A stretch of DNA of 64,000 nucleotides from Mycoplasmatota bacterium (GCA_022771205.1 JALFCF010000006.1:154114-218113), one strand, 5' to 3'. Counted from the first letter of the stretch, positions 1-8,608 are shown. A program made the numbers and translations. Notes: generated from the letters alone by a model not told the origin.

Positions 1-160
1 CCATTACTTGATTTCTAGATGACACTAATCCTGTTATCATTTGATATTTTCGGATATTAGAAGTAGAAAAACTATAAATAAATATTCCAACAAACAAAAA
101 AGCAAAAAGAAAGAATAAAATCCAAATAGAACAAAAAGATTCATAACTTTTAGAATTCAT
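1..160 (-). CDS. N-terminus of a membrane-anchored export accessory protein (partial)
   Basis: This reading frame starts with ATG at 160, overlaps the end of the ABC exporter by 11 bases and runs off the window edge. An AAAGGA ribosome site lies four to five bases before the start. The 53 visible residues are a short polar head, one long hydrophobic segment (about residues 11-31), then a polar stretch. One N-terminal membrane anchor directly downstream of a C39 ABC exporter is the layout of HlyD-type bacteriocin secretion accessory proteins. The layout is seen; the family assignment is inferred from position, because the diagnostic part lies outside the window. Confidence 0.55.
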   Translation of the reverse strand, partial: MNSKSYESFCSIWILFFLFAFLFVGIFIYSFSTSNIRKYQMITGLVSSRNQVM

Positions 161-2222
161 TGAGCAATCCTTTCTCTAAACGATATTTCTTATCATACAA
201 TTCCAAATGTTGTAGTCTGTGGCTAATAACTATTATAGTTTTCCCATCTAAATAAGAAAAAATATTTTTGAGAATAATTTTTTCCTGTTCCATATCAATC
301 TGATGAAAGGCTTCATCAAAAATATAAATATCACTATTTTTAATCAAGGCTCTAGCAAGTAATATTTTTTGTCTCTCACCACTACTAAAATTAAACCCAT
401 TCTCCTCAACTATACTATGATACCCCAAAGGAAGTTTTTCAATTAAATCATCTAATAATATTAATCTACAAATCTCCTTAACTTTTTCTTTATCCACATC
501 TCGATTTAAAATTATATTATATAAGAGAGTATTAGAAAACAGCAATTCTTCTCCAGTAACATAGGATATTCTTTGACGTAAAACATCTAAATGTATATGA
601 TTAATGTCAAAATCACCAATTTTTACCATACCATATGGTACATCTAAATACCTCATAAGTATTTTAACCAAACTGCTTTTTCCGCTACCAGACTTACCAG
701 TCAAAAGAACTTTCTGTCCAGAATATATAACAAAAGAAAAATCTGAAAACAAATTTCTGCTAGAATAAGAAAAAGAAAGATGTGAAAATACAATATTACC
801 AGATAATTGCATAAATTGATAATAACTACCACCATCAAAGTTTTCTCTAGATAAAGAAAATAAATCTTGAACTCTAGAAATCAATAGAGGTATCTGATAG
901 CTCTCAAATAAAAAAGAAAAAAATTCATCACAATATTTTGTTAAATAATTAAAAATATACTGACAAACAAAGAACTCCCCAATAGTTAAATGATTATAAA
1001 TTAACATATATGAACCAATAATATAAAAAGTAATTAAGATAACATAAAATAGAATTTGTTTAACATGATTTTCTAATAATAAGACTTTTTCTAAATTATA
1101 ATTTTTAACTAAAAAGTTATCATACTCATTATGAAACTGCTCTAAAAATAAATATTCCAAATGTAGCCCTTTTACAGTATCAACATTCTGAAAAGTTTCC
1201 ACTAATAAAGACTGAATAAAATCCCATTTAGATAAAATCTTTTTTTGACGTTTCTTTTTTATTTTAAATAAAGAAAAACTAAAACATAAAGAAAGAAAAA
1301 TATAACAAAAGAGTAAAACTACAAACAACCAATGGACTTTAAAAAGTAGCCATAAAAATACAACGAAAAAGAAAAATTTAATAATAAATGAAGAAAATAA
1401 TCGTAAAATAAAATTTTTGACTTTTATAACATCTTGTAAACGTTCTAGTACTTCTCCTAAAGTTCTATTCTTAAAAAATAAATACGGAAGTAGAAGAATT
1501 TGCTTATAAACATAAAAAATTAATTCTTTATCAAAAATTAAACTAATTTTAGTCAAAAGAAAGTTTTTTAAATAATTAAAGCATAATAAATTTAAGTAAA
1601 ATAAAGAAAGAAAAAAACTAAATTTCAATGCAAATGAAAAAACTGAATAAGTAATTGCATAATCAAATAAATATTGAAAATGAAAAGCGATAATTAATTC
1701 ACACCATAAACAAATAATTGAACTAACTAAAACTAGAAAAAAGTATAATTTATAACATTTACAAAAATGTCTAATAAATAAAGACAAGGTCTTCTTTTCA
1801 TAAAAAACAGGTAACGTTTTTATTGGAGTTAAATATAGAAAATAACCACTAGACAACATAATAAATTCAGAAAAAGGCAAAATCACTTTTCCTTTAGCAG
1901 GATCCATCAATACAATTTCTCTTTTATTTACATCCAATTCATATATTACAACAAAATGCTGATACTTTTTCTGATAAATGATATGTGCAATACACGGAAG
2001 TCGAGAATGATCTAAAAAAGAGATTTCTCCTTTTACACCTTCACAAGAAAAACCCAAAAAAGTGGCGGCTTCTAATAATTGATAAAAAGAAACTCCTGTT
2101 TTAGTAGTGCCTGTTAACTCACGTAAATATTCTTTCGATACATCTCCCCCGTAATATCGAATGATAGAAAGTAAACAACAAACACCACAATCTTTATTAC
2201 CATCTTGTAATGCTACCTTCAA
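150..2222 (-). CDS. C39-peptidase ABC transporter (bacteriocin/double-glycine peptide exporter)
   Basis: This is a peptidase-containing ABC transporter that would cleave a double-glycine leader and export the peptide. From the N-terminus it has a C39 domain with catalytic-Cys motif DCGVCCL and a His-Asp pair (QHFVVIY, MDPAKG), a long six-segment membrane domain, then an ATPase with Walker A GKSGSGKSS, signature FSSGERQ and Walker B IYIFDEA. I place the start at a TTG at 2222, eight bases after GGAGGTGG, giving about 690 residues and an N-terminus that opens on the peptidase as usual. An ATG at 2267 is in frame but has no ribosome site. The next gene overlaps its end and is probably its accessory protein. 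No precursor peptide is visible in the window. Confidence 0.88.
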   Translation of the reverse strand: MKVALQDGNKDCGVCCLLSIIRYYGGDVSKEYLRELTGTTKTGVSFYQLLEAATFLGFSCEGVKGEISFLDHSRLPCIAHIIYQKKYQHFVVIYELDVNKREIVLMDPAKGKVILPFSEFIMLSSGYFLYLTPIKTLPVFYEKKTLSLFIRHFCKCYKLYFFLVLVSSIICLWCELIIAFHFQYLFDYAITYSVFSFALKFSFFLSLFYLNLLCFNYLKNFLLTKISLIFDKELIFYVYKQILLLPYLFFKNRTLGEVLERLQDVIKVKNFILRLFSSFIIKFFFFVVFLWLLFKVHWLFVVLLFCYIFLSLCFSFSLFKIKKKRQKKILSKWDFIQSLLVETFQNVDTVKGLHLEYLFLEQFHNEYDNFLVKNYNLEKVLLLENHVKQILFYVILITFYIIGSYMLIYNHLTIGEFFVCQYIFNYLTKYCDEFFSFLFESYQIPLLISRVQDLFSLSRENFDGGSYYQFMQLSGNIVFSHLSFSYSSRNLFSDFSFVIYSGQKVLLTGKSGSGKSSLVKILMRYLDVPYGMVKIGDFDINHIHLDVLRQRISYVTGEELLFSNTLLYNIILNRDVDKEKVKEICRLILLDDLIEKLPLGYHSIVEENGFNFSSGERQKILLARALIKNSDIYIFDEAFHQIDMEQEKIILKNIFSYLDGKTIIVISHRLQHLELYDKKYRLEKGLLNEF

Positions 2223-2278
2223 TAATTCTTCCACCTCCACTTTTATTATTAGAGAACTAGCAGACATTCTTGGTAAAA

Positions 2279-2307
2279 TTGACAAAAAAATAAATTTTTT
2301 TTATACT
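2279..2307 (+). promoter_or_regulatory. SigA-type promoter for the 189-aa/HD operon
   Basis: TTGACA and TATACT are separated by 17 bases, and the -10 lies 17 bases before the ATG at 2325. It faces away from the exporter gene. Confidence 0.75.
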
Positions 2308-2324
2308 GAAAGAAAGGATGACCA

Positions 2325-2894
2325 ATGATGAAAGAAGAAAAAAAACAAATTACAGAAGAAGAATATCAAGAAATACTAAGGCGTCTAAATGAAATAGAAG
2401 CAATAAAAGAAAGCTTAAAATTAGCAGTAAAAGTTCAAAAATATAAAGCACATTTTCCACTTGCAGGGAATTTTGAAGAATTACTAATTAATTTAACTAG
2501 AAATAATCACGAGATTGATGCAAAACTCAATTTAGTAATTAAACAATTCTTAAATAGCATAACTGCCAACAAAGAAATAAAAAAGGAAATTGGTATGATT
2601 ATTACTACCCAACGAGAAATGTTAGAAGCAAAAAAGGAAGTACAAGTTACTGAAATGCCAGCCGAATTTGCATCTATCACTGCTCATTATCCAGGTTTTC
2701 AACAACTATATACAACAATACAAGATGAAATAAACAAAAAACACGCAAATAACTACCTAATAGAAAAAGTAGAAATTTTACAAAGTCAATTTGATACACT
2801 ACTAGGCAAAAAAATACAATATGAAAAACAAAATAAAGGAAAAACTACACAAAAAAGAAAAATATTTTCCTTTATCAAGCAAAAAAAAGAATGA
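2325..2894 (+). CDS. Predicted coiled-coil protein of unknown function
   Basis: I do not recognise this 189-residue protein. It is highly charged, with Glu/Lys-rich helical stretches at about residues 1-40, 75-105 and 130-165 and a Lys-rich tail, and has no signal peptide or membrane segment. Two ATGs in tandem follow GAAAGGATGACC. The TGA stop overlaps the ATG of the downstream HD-domain gene (ATGA), so the two are translationally coupled. It is probably a cytosolic coiled-coil partner of that HD protein; this is inferred from context only. Confidence 0.75.
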   Translation: MMKEEKKQITEEEYQEILRRLNEIEAIKESLKLAVKVQKYKAHFPLAGNFEELLINLTRNNHEIDAKLNLVIKQFLNSITANKEIKKEIGMIITTQREMLEAKKEVQVTEMPAEFASITAHYPGFQQLYTTIQDEINKKHANNYLIEKVEILQSQFDTLLGKKIQYEKQNKGKTTQKRKIFSFIKQKKE

Positions 2895-3637
2895 AAGGAT
2901 TGAATAAATTGAAAATTAAAAGTGAAAATCAACAACTGTTAAACAACATATTAAATAAATTTAAATTAAGTGAAGAGGAAAAAAAAGAATTTTTAGAAAT
3001 TGCTATTCCCATTGTGAAACACGAAGAATTTCAAAAAAGAATGAATTCAGATATCTTTCCTCATCATGCAAAAGTAAGTCTTGGAGAGCATATACTTAGT
3101 GATGCTATTCTAACCTATAAATTAGCAAAAAAAAAGAAATGGAAAAAAGAAAATCGAGAAAGAGCCATAAGAATAGCCTTATTTCATGATTTATACGAAC
3201 TTCCTTGGCAAAATAACGACTATAAGAAAAATTTTTTTAATAAACATGGTTTCACCCACCCAATAGAAGCTGCAATCAATGCAGCTACATGGTACCCAGA
3301 ATTATTTAAAGAAGAAGTAGAAAGAGAAATTATATTAGATGGAATTATTCATCACATGTTTCCTTTCCCCGTACGTGCTTTAAATGAAAAAGATGCTGAG
3401 CTACATAATCAAGAAAAATTCGAAAAATTACCAACACATATAAAGAAAAATATTATAAACTCTAGTAAAAGAAAAAGAATAAAAGCAGTAGCCTTTTCTA
3501 GAAGCAGATATAAAGAAGGAAGAATAGTAAGTAAAGCCGATAAAAAAGTTGCAATTGGAAAAGAATTAAAATCTTTCCATGCACTATTAGCCTGTATTAC
3601 TGGACATAATTCAAAATTACAAAAAAAAGACAAATAA
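2891..3637 (+). CDS. HD-domain phosphohydrolase-like protein
   Basis: This 248-residue protein has the spaced His/Asp residues of an HD metal-dependent phosphohydrolase: His in SLGEH, the His-Asp pair in ALFHDLYE, the His pair in IIHHMF and a late Asp in SKADKK. The N-terminal ~50 residues are helical and charged and the C-terminus is basic. HD-domain enzymes hydrolyse nucleotides or phosphoesters; the substrate cannot be told here. It overlaps the previous gene by four bases and ends inside a terminator shared with the convergent gene. Confidence 0.8.
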   Translation: MKGLNKLKIKSENQQLLNNILNKFKLSEEEKKEFLEIAIPIVKHEEFQKRMNSDIFPHHAKVSLGEHILSDAILTYKLAKKKKWKKENRERAIRIALFHDLYELPWQNNDYKKNFFNKHGFTHPIEAAINAATWYPELFKEEVEREIILDGIIHHMFPFPVRALNEKDAELHNQEKFEKLPTHIKKNIINSSKRKRIKAVAFSRSRYKEGRIVSKADKKVAIGKELKSFHALLACITGHNSKLQKKDK

Positions 3638-3657
3638 ATATTAAATTGTCTTTTTTT
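3622..3657. terminator. Bidirectional terminator
   Basis: A 12-bp stem of A7-GACAA paired with TTGTC-T7 lies between the convergent HD and tRNA-binding-domain genes. It has a T run on both strands. Confidence 0.8.
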
Positions 3658-3994
3658 AATTCACTCTAGTCCCACCAGGAAAATCTTTAGTAATTGTTAA
3701 TAATTCAACATCTTCATCATTATCTAAAGATGCACATACAAGCATACCATCAGAATCCATTCCTCTAAATTTAGCTTTCTTTAAATTTGTAACTACTACT
3801 ACTCTTTTGCCAATAACTTCTTCTGGGGAATAAAACTCTGCTATACTAGAAATAATTTGACGAGGTTTTTCTTCACCAACATCAATACGAAACACTAATA
3901 AACGATCAGCATTAGGATGCTTTTCACACTCCAAAATAACTCCTATTTTAAACTCAATTTTACTAAAATCACTATATTCAATCTTTTCTTTCAT
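3656..3994 (-). CDS. Stand-alone tRNA-binding (OB-fold) domain, MetRS C-terminal type
   Basis: This 112-residue protein matches the OB-fold tRNA-binding domain found at the C-terminus of bacterial MetRS and as free Arc1p/CsaA-like proteins. Key stretches are FKIGVIL, HPNADRLLV, the Arg-Gln-Ile-Ile-Ser strand, a GKRVVVVTNLK strand, and FRGMDSDGMLV. Such domains bind tRNA non-specifically and may act in trans with MetRS. The ATG at 3994 is preferred because GAGGTG lies six bases upstream; a longer GTG start at 4003 would overlap that ribosome site. A TATAAT at 4013-4018 suggests its own promoter just past the tRNA-Arg terminator. Confidence 0.85.
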   Translation of the reverse strand: MKEKIEYSDFSKIEFKIGVILECEKHPNADRLLVFRIDVGEEKPRQIISSIAEFYSPEEVIGKRVVVVTNLKKAKFRGMDSDGMLVCASLDNDEDVELLTITKDFPGGTRVN

Positions 3995-4020
3995 ATATTT
4001 CACCTCACTCTTATTATAAC

Positions 4021-4048
4021 AAAAAAAAGACCTAATACCTAGGTCTTT
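4021..4048 (-). terminator. Terminator after tRNA-Arg
   Basis: Nine-bp stem AAAGACCTA/TAGGTCTTT, followed on the minus strand by a run of T. Confidence 0.85.
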
Positions 4049-4058
4049 ATTTTTATAA

Positions 4059-4135
4059 TGGTGTCCGCGAGGCGACTCGAACGCCTGACCGATCGCTTAG
4101 AAGGCGATTGCTCTATCCAGCTGAGCTACGCAGAC
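4059..4135 (-). tRNA. tRNA-Arg(TCT)
   Basis: Complete cloverleaf with seven-bp acceptor stem, D-arm AGCTCAGCTGGATAGAGC, anticodon loop CTTCTAA (TCT), T-arm with GTTCGAGTC and encoded CCA at the 3' end. The discriminator is A. Confidence 0.96.
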
Positions 4136-4155
4136 ATAACCAACTGACAACAATG

Positions 4156-4184
4156 ATTATACAATAATTTTTCTTTTGTTGCAA
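4156..4184 (-). promoter_or_regulatory. Promoter of tRNA-Arg
   Basis: TTGCAA, 17-base spacer, TATAAT, reading into the tRNA 20 bases downstream. Confidence 0.8.
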
Positions 4185-4198
4185 GTGTTTTTTTGAAG

Positions 4199-4225
4199 AA
4201 AAAAAAGAGAAATATTTATTTCTCT
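4199..4225 (-). terminator. Terminator of the GerM-like gene
   Basis: Stem AGAGAAAT/ATTTCTCT overlapping the stop codon, then a T run on the minus strand. Confidence 0.75.
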
Positions 4226-5172
4226 TCAATAATACCATTTCTAGAAACTTGACCTACATATTGATTATCAACTTCAAACATAACCATAGAGACATCATAA
4301 TTATCAAATACCGAATAGGAAATACTATATAAAACTTCTTCTAACACTTTATCTTCACTGTCAAACAAAAACTTATTAAAATTTAAAAACAACACGTTTT
4401 CTTGCTCATAATAATCCAATAATTCAACTTTACTATGTAAAAAACTCATTAAATTAGGTTCATAAATATAACTAGTAGAAAGCTCATCTATAATAATTTT
4501 TATCTTATCTCTAGAATCATTTAAATATTTTGTAACAGGAACATAATACATCTCATCATTAATTCTAGATAAATAATAAATTACCACTTTGGAAACATCT
4601 TCTCGAGAAGTAAGTTCATATTCCTGATTAATTCCTATATTTTTATTCAATGGACTAGACAATTTTTCTTTAGTATTAGGATACTCACTCAAAATCGTAC
4701 CTTCAACCAATATAATAACTTCTTCTATATCATCCAAATCTAAAATACTAAAAACAATACCAGAGATAATCTGTTTTTCCTCATGAACATCCATATCTAA
4801 AAATTGCGAAGAAAAATCAACCGTTACTTTCCCTTCACCACACAATACATTTAAAACTTTTGTATTTTTAGGGATATAGGCAAAAAGTCCTTTAGGAAAA
4901 TGATTATCATCCGAAATTATCAATTGCTCTAAAATTTCTTTTATCTTATCTTCTAATGTTGTACCTTCTAATAACACTCGACTCTTAACCAAATACCCAT
5001 CTTCGTTTAATAAATAAATATTATCAGTTGCAAGACCAGTTGTACTCTCAATTTCTAAATTAGTTCTTAAAACATAAGAGTCATCTAATGTTGGTAAAGA
5101 ATACACAAATAAAAAAATAAACAATGACAATGTAGTAATAAATATTTTACGTATAGCTTTAGATTTAAGCAT
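4216..5172 (-). CDS. gerM: GerM-like sporulation/germination protein with two GerMN domains
   Basis: GerM proteins act in sporulation and spore germination and are anchored outside the membrane. This 318-residue protein has an N-terminal hydrophobic segment (about residues 8-25) with no obvious lipobox Cys, then two repeats of the GerMN fold at about residues 60-165 and 190-305. Both contain the family pattern of a processed strand (GKVTVDFSSQFLDM and NVLFLNFNKFLF) followed by a helix and a strand. ATGs lie at 5175 and 5172; AGGTG sits better for the second. It follows gerE and spoIIIAH on the same strand, but a terminator separates it from gerE. Confidence 0.8.
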   Translation of the reverse strand: MLKSKAIRKIFITTLSLFIFLFVYSLPTLDDSYVLRTNLEIESTTGLATDNIYLLNEDGYLVKSRVLLEGTTLEDKIKEILEQLIISDDNHFPKGLFAYIPKNTKVLNVLCGEGKVTVDFSSQFLDMDVHEEKQIISGIVFSILDLDDIEEVIILVEGTILSEYPNTKEKLSSPLNKNIGINQEYELTSREDVSKVVIYYLSRINDEMYYVPVTKYLNDSRDKIKIIIDELSTSYIYEPNLMSFLHSKVELLDYYEQENVLFLNFNKFLFDSEDKVLEEVLYSISYSVFDNYDVSMVMFEVDNQYVGQVSRNGIIEEK

Positions 5173-5195
5173 CATATCACCTAAAACAATATATG

Positions 5196-5222
5196 AAAAA
5201 CCGTACTATTTTAGTACGGTTT
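5196..5222 (-). terminator. Terminator after gerE
   Basis: Ten-bp perfect stem AACCGTACTA/TAGTACGGTT, loop of about three bases, followed by a short T tract. Confidence 0.85.
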
Positions 5223-5427
5223 ATAAAGATAACTCATTTAATTTTAACAATTCTACAACCGCAGCTGCTCTACCATTAACCCCTAATTTTTGCATTGTAT
5301 TAGAAATATGATTACGAATTGTTTTCTCACTAATTTTTAATTTTTCAGCTATTTCCTTTGTAGTCATATTTTGAATCAACAACTCAAAAATTTCTCTTTC
5401 TCTAGCAGTTAGTATTCCATTCGCCAT
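5221..5427 (-). CDS. gerE: GerE, late mother-cell sporulation regulator
   Basis: This 68-residue protein is a single LuxR-type helix-turn-helix domain, as in Bacillus GerE (about 74 residues). Shared features are the opening LTxREREIFELL, the TTKEIAEKL helix, the recognition stretch ISEKTIRNHISN, and MQKLGV followed by AVVELL near the end. GerE acts with SigK on spore-coat genes in the mother cell. Finding it next to spoIIIAH-like and gerM-like genes supports the call. AGGTGG precedes the ATG. The imperfect hairpin just upstream (5437-5471) may end the spoIIIAH transcript. Confidence 0.92.
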   Translation of the reverse strand: MANGILTAREREIFELLIQNMTTKEIAEKLKISEKTIRNHISNTMQKLGVNGRAAAVVELLKLNELSL

Positions 5428-5483
5428 ATCAGCACCACCTAAAGTATTCTATGTAAGAAGAATACTTTGTTGTATGCATTTAC

Positions 5484-5990
5484 CTAAGCTTTTTGAAACT
5501 TAACAGTAATATACATCTTATCTTCATATCCCGATTGAATAAGTCTCATAACACTATTAGCAAGACTATTATCATGTTTAGAGGAAACGCAAACAACTGA
5601 AATATTAGTATTATCAATTTTTACAAAAGAATCTAATTTTAATTCTTTCTTTATCTGCTTTTCTAACTCCTCTTCCTTACTCTGCAACGTATTCAAATAT
5701 TTCAACTGCTCATAAGCATTATTTTTTTCTTCACTACTAATAGTATCACTCGTCAACTGCTCCTGTAAATCATCCATCATTCCCTGACGTTCTTCTTCTA
5801 GACTAACTCTCATTGCAGTAAGAGAAGAAATTTCTTCTACTGTTTCTTTTACTTTCTCATTCTTATTACTCTTTTCTTCTGTAGATGCCACTTGGCTAAA
5901 TAAATCATTAGGCATGGTAATATAGTAAACGCTAAGTACTAAAATCAAACTAAATAATGTTAAAAACCACATGTTTTGTTTATTTATCAT
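5484..5990 (-). CDS. spoIIIAH: SpoIIIAH-like stage III sporulation protein
   Basis: SpoIIIAH is a mother-cell membrane protein whose extracellular ring-forming domain pairs with SpoIIQ across the septum. This 168-residue protein has a short cytoplasmic head, one membrane segment at about residues 8-25, a Glu/Lys-rich helical linker (about 45-120) and a C-terminal alpha/beta domain ending in a MYITVKF strand, as in the family. AAGGAGGAG precedes the ATG. The rest of the spoIIIA operon is not adjacent here, which is unusual; elsewhere it is the last gene of an eight-gene operon. Confidence 0.78.
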   Translation of the reverse strand: MINKQNMWFLTLFSLILVLSVYYITMPNDLFSQVASTEEKSNKNEKVKETVEEISSLTAMRVSLEEERQGMMDDLQEQLTSDTISSEEKNNAYEQLKYLNTLQSKEEELEKQIKKELKLDSFVKIDNTNISVVCVSSKHDNSLANSVMRLIQSGYEDKMYITVKFQKA

Positions 5991-6025
5991 ACGACTCCTC
6001 CTTAGTCCTAATAAAATATATGAAG

Positions 6026-6059
6026 AAAAAAAAGAATTATGAACAAATCATAATTCTTT
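6026..6059 (-). terminator. Terminator of the YnbB/SDR operon
   Basis: Twelve-bp stem AAAGAATTATGA/TCATAATTCTTT overlapping the last codons of the zinc-ribbon gene, followed by eight T. Confidence 0.85.
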
Positions 6060-6566
6060 ACCACACTTAGGACAATACTTTGCTTGTAAATCTACTTTTG
6101 CACCACAGCTAGAACAATACATATTTTCACTAGAAAAGTGATGAAACACTATATCGTCCATAGGCCTAGCTCCCAAATACTTACTATCCCCTAGCCCAAT
6201 AATCATATAAAAAATAAAAGGTAAAAAATAAATTCCAATAGCATATATATCTTCTTTACCAAAACTACGTGCTACGCTAACTGCCAATAAAACACCAAAA
6301 TAAATACTAATGACAGAAGCTAAAATACTTAAAATAGGTACTAAACCAGCAACTAAACCTGAAATAATAGATAATGCTAACCACCATGGACTAACACCAG
6401 TAATTATACATAATATATATGTATTATAAATGGGTATTAAAGCATGCCATCCAGGTCTATCTGTTTTTTGAAACATCCCCCATAATCCGATAACCGACAA
6501 AATATATGTAATTAATATTATCCCTAAAAATATTAGTAGAAAACTAAAAAACAACGTTAACAACAC
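6048..6566 (-). CDS. Membrane protein with C-terminal zinc ribbon (DUF5684-like)
   Basis: This protein of about 172 residues has four hydrophobic segments in the first 130 residues, with the WGMFQKTDRPGWHALIPIYN stretch typical of DUF5684-type proteins, then a C-terminal zinc ribbon CSSCG...CPKCG. Its function is unknown. A GTG at 6566 is the likely start because GTAGGTG lies about six bases before it; a GTG at 6575 is itself part of that ribosome site. It is the last gene of the operon that begins with the thioredoxin-like protein at 9043. Confidence 0.75.
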   Translation of the reverse strand: MLLTLFFSFLLIFLGIILITYILSVIGLWGMFQKTDRPGWHALIPIYNTYILCIITGVSPWWLALSIISGLVAGLVPILSILASVISIYFGVLLAVSVARSFGKEDIYAIGIYFLPFIFYMIIGLGDSKYLGARPMDDIVFHHFSSENMYCSSCGAKVDLQAKYCPKCGKEL

Positions 6567-6575
6567 AATAATCAC

Positions 6576-7832
6576 CTACTTATTTAATAAAAGTTCTATT
6601 GCTTTCATAAGTCCTAATTTACCATAATCATAAGTTAAGCTTCCTTGCATATAAGCGATATAAGGAGGTCTAACAGGTCCATCACAAGAAAGTTCAATAG
6701 AAGACCCTTGAGTAAAAGAACCACTAGCCATAATAACTTTGTCAGTATATCCTGGCATATCCCAAGCTTCCACAACCGCATTAGAATCAATAGGAGACCC
6801 TTGCTGAATACCACGAGTAAAACGAATCAATTTCTCAGGATCACGAAAAATAATATTTTGAACAATATCAACACGTTCATCTTGATATTTTGGTTCAACA
6901 TCATATCCTAGTTTTTCTAACACTCGGCTAGTAAGAACCGCTGTCTTTAAAGCAGATGATACAACACTAGGAGCCATAAAAATACCTTGTAAAAGTTGCT
7001 TATTAATGCCAAGAGTAGGTCCGACTTCAGCACCTTCCCCAGGCAATGTTAAACGTTCAGCACATAATTCAATTAAATCATGTCGTCCAACAATATAGGC
7101 ACCATTAGGAGCAATACCTCCACCCAAATTTTTAATTAAAGATCCTACCATAACATCAGCCCCAACTTCAGTAGGTTCTTTGGTACCAACCATTTCACAA
7201 TAACAATTATCAACCATCACAATAATATTACTATCTATCTTTTTAATTAAAGAAATTACTTTTTCTACCTTTTCAATAGAAATACTTTTTCTAGTAGAAT
7301 ATCCCTTACTTCTTTGAATTTCTATTACTTTAACTTTATGAGTTTTTAAATATTCTTCTATAGCACCATAATTAAAATCATCATCAACTAAATCAATTTG
7401 ATCATATTTTACACCAAAACTTTTTAAAGAACTAGGATTATCTACAATACCAATAACTTCATCTAAAGTATCATACGGCTTTCCACTAATACTCAAAAGT
7501 AAATCACCAGGACGAAGTAAAGCAAAAAAGCAAACATTTAATGCATGTGATCCTGAAATAAGCTGACTTCGAACTAGAGCACTTTCTGCTCCTAAAACAT
7601 CACTAAAAACTTTTTCTATTCCATCTCTTCCTAAATCATTATAACCATATCCTGTAGTAGAATTAAAATGTGATTCTGTAATTTCATTTTTATGAAAACT
7701 AGACAACACTTTTAAACTATTAATATAACCATTATTATCTATTTTTAAAAACTCCTCACGACAATCTTTTTCTGCTTCCTCTACAAGTTTTACAACTTCA
7801 TCACTAATTCCCAATGTCTTATACATAATCAT
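6576..7832 (-). CDS. ynbB: PLP-dependent methionine gamma-lyase family protein (YnbB type)
   Basis: This protein of about 418 residues belongs to the fold-type-I PLP enzymes annotated as methionine gamma-lyase family or aluminium resistance protein (YnbB). Markers are TTGYGYNDLGRDGIE, the RSQLISGSHAL loop, the IMVDNCYCEM strand with the PLP-binding Asp, and the SLIKNLGGG lysine that would form the Schiff base. The true substrate of this family is unclear. The ATG at 7832 is chosen because AGGAG is five bases upstream. It sits in one operon with a FabG-like SDR. Confidence 0.88.
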   Translation of the reverse strand: MIMYKTLGISDEVVKLVEEAEKDCREEFLKIDNNGYINSLKVLSSFHKNEITESHFNSTTGYGYNDLGRDGIEKVFSDVLGAESALVRSQLISGSHALNVCFFALLRPGDLLLSISGKPYDTLDEVIGIVDNPSSLKSFGVKYDQIDLVDDDFNYGAIEEYLKTHKVKVIEIQRSKGYSTRKSISIEKVEKVISLIKKIDSNIIVMVDNCYCEMVGTKEPTEVGADVMVGSLIKNLGGGIAPNGAYIVGRHDLIELCAERLTLPGEGAEVGPTLGINKQLLQGIFMAPSVVSSALKTAVLTSRVLEKLGYDVEPKYQDERVDIVQNIIFRDPEKLIRFTRGIQQGSPIDSNAVVEAWDMPGYTDKVIMASGSFTQGSSIELSCDGPVRPPYIAYMQGSLTYDYGKLGLMKAIELLLNK

Positions 7833-7856
7833 TCTCACTCCTCTTTCTTAAATTTA

Positions 7857-8600
7857 TTAACCATTAAATTTGCCACCATCTACACGAATAATAGAATCAT
7901 TAATATAACTAGCCTTAGAACTAGCTAAAAAAACTACAACCTTTGCTATTTCTTCTGGTTCAGCAAAACGATGTAACAAAATCTTATTTTCTTCTTCGCG
8001 AATTTGTTCAATGGAAAGTTCCTCATTCATATCTGTTTTTACCCATCCAGGACATACACAATTAACAGAAATATCTGGTGAAAACTCACGAGCTAAATTA
8101 TGAGTAAGAGAAATAACCCCAGCTTTAGATGCATCATAATCACAAGATTCTGGATAATAAGTATCAATAGCGTTAGTAGAAGCAATATTGATAATTTTCC
8201 CTCCACCACGATCAAGCATAACCTTAGCAACATACTTACTACACAAAAAAGTACCAATTAAGTTGACATCCAAAATTCTACGAAAATTAGGAACTGATTT
8301 ATCAAGTAGTAAACTATCATTACAAATTCCTGCATTATTAACTAAAATGTCAATTTTGCCAAAAGTATCCACCGCCTGATTTACCATTGCTTCAACTTCT
8401 TCCTCATTGGAAACATCTGCTTTAATACATAAAACATCAACATCATATTTTTCTCTAATCTTATCTGCTATTTTTTCAGCCATCAAACAATGTCTATTAT
8501 AATTTAAGATAACATTGACACCAGCTCTAGCAAATTCCATAGCAATACTTTCACCAATACCACGACTTGCTCCAGTTATTAAAGCAACAACATTAGCCAT
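7857..8600 (-). CDS. Short-chain dehydrogenase/reductase, FabG-like
   Basis: This 247-residue SDR oxidoreductase has the NAD(P) motif TGASRGIG (residues 8-15), NNAG (about 88-91), the catalytic Ser-Tyr-Lys set (IINIAS..., then YDASKAG at about 152) and a C-terminal VDGGKF. The Tyr is replaced in the usual YxxxK spacing by Y-D-A-S-K, which is normal. Closest in length and motifs to 3-oxoacyl-ACP reductase FabG, but lone FabG-like SDRs often act on other substrates, and no other fatty-acid gene is nearby. Confidence 0.85.
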   Translation of the reverse strand: MANVVALITGASRGIGESIAMEFARAGVNVILNYNRHCLMAEKIADKIREKYDVDVLCIKADVSNEEEVEAMVNQAVDTFGKIDILVNNAGICNDSLLLDKSVPNFRRILDVNLIGTFLCSKYVAKVMLDRGGGKIINIASTNAIDTYYPESCDYDASKAGVISLTHNLAREFSPDISVNCVCPGWVKTDMNEELSIEQIREEENKILLHRFAEPEEIAKVVVFLASSKASYINDSIIRVDGGKFNG

Positions 8601-8608
8601 AAAATCAC

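Noticed and set aside
5437..5471. SigK-type promoter (CATAGAATA) before gerE
   Set aside because: The match is too close to the start codon (about 17 bases), so the transcript would begin inside the ribosome site; the same bases form a hairpin.
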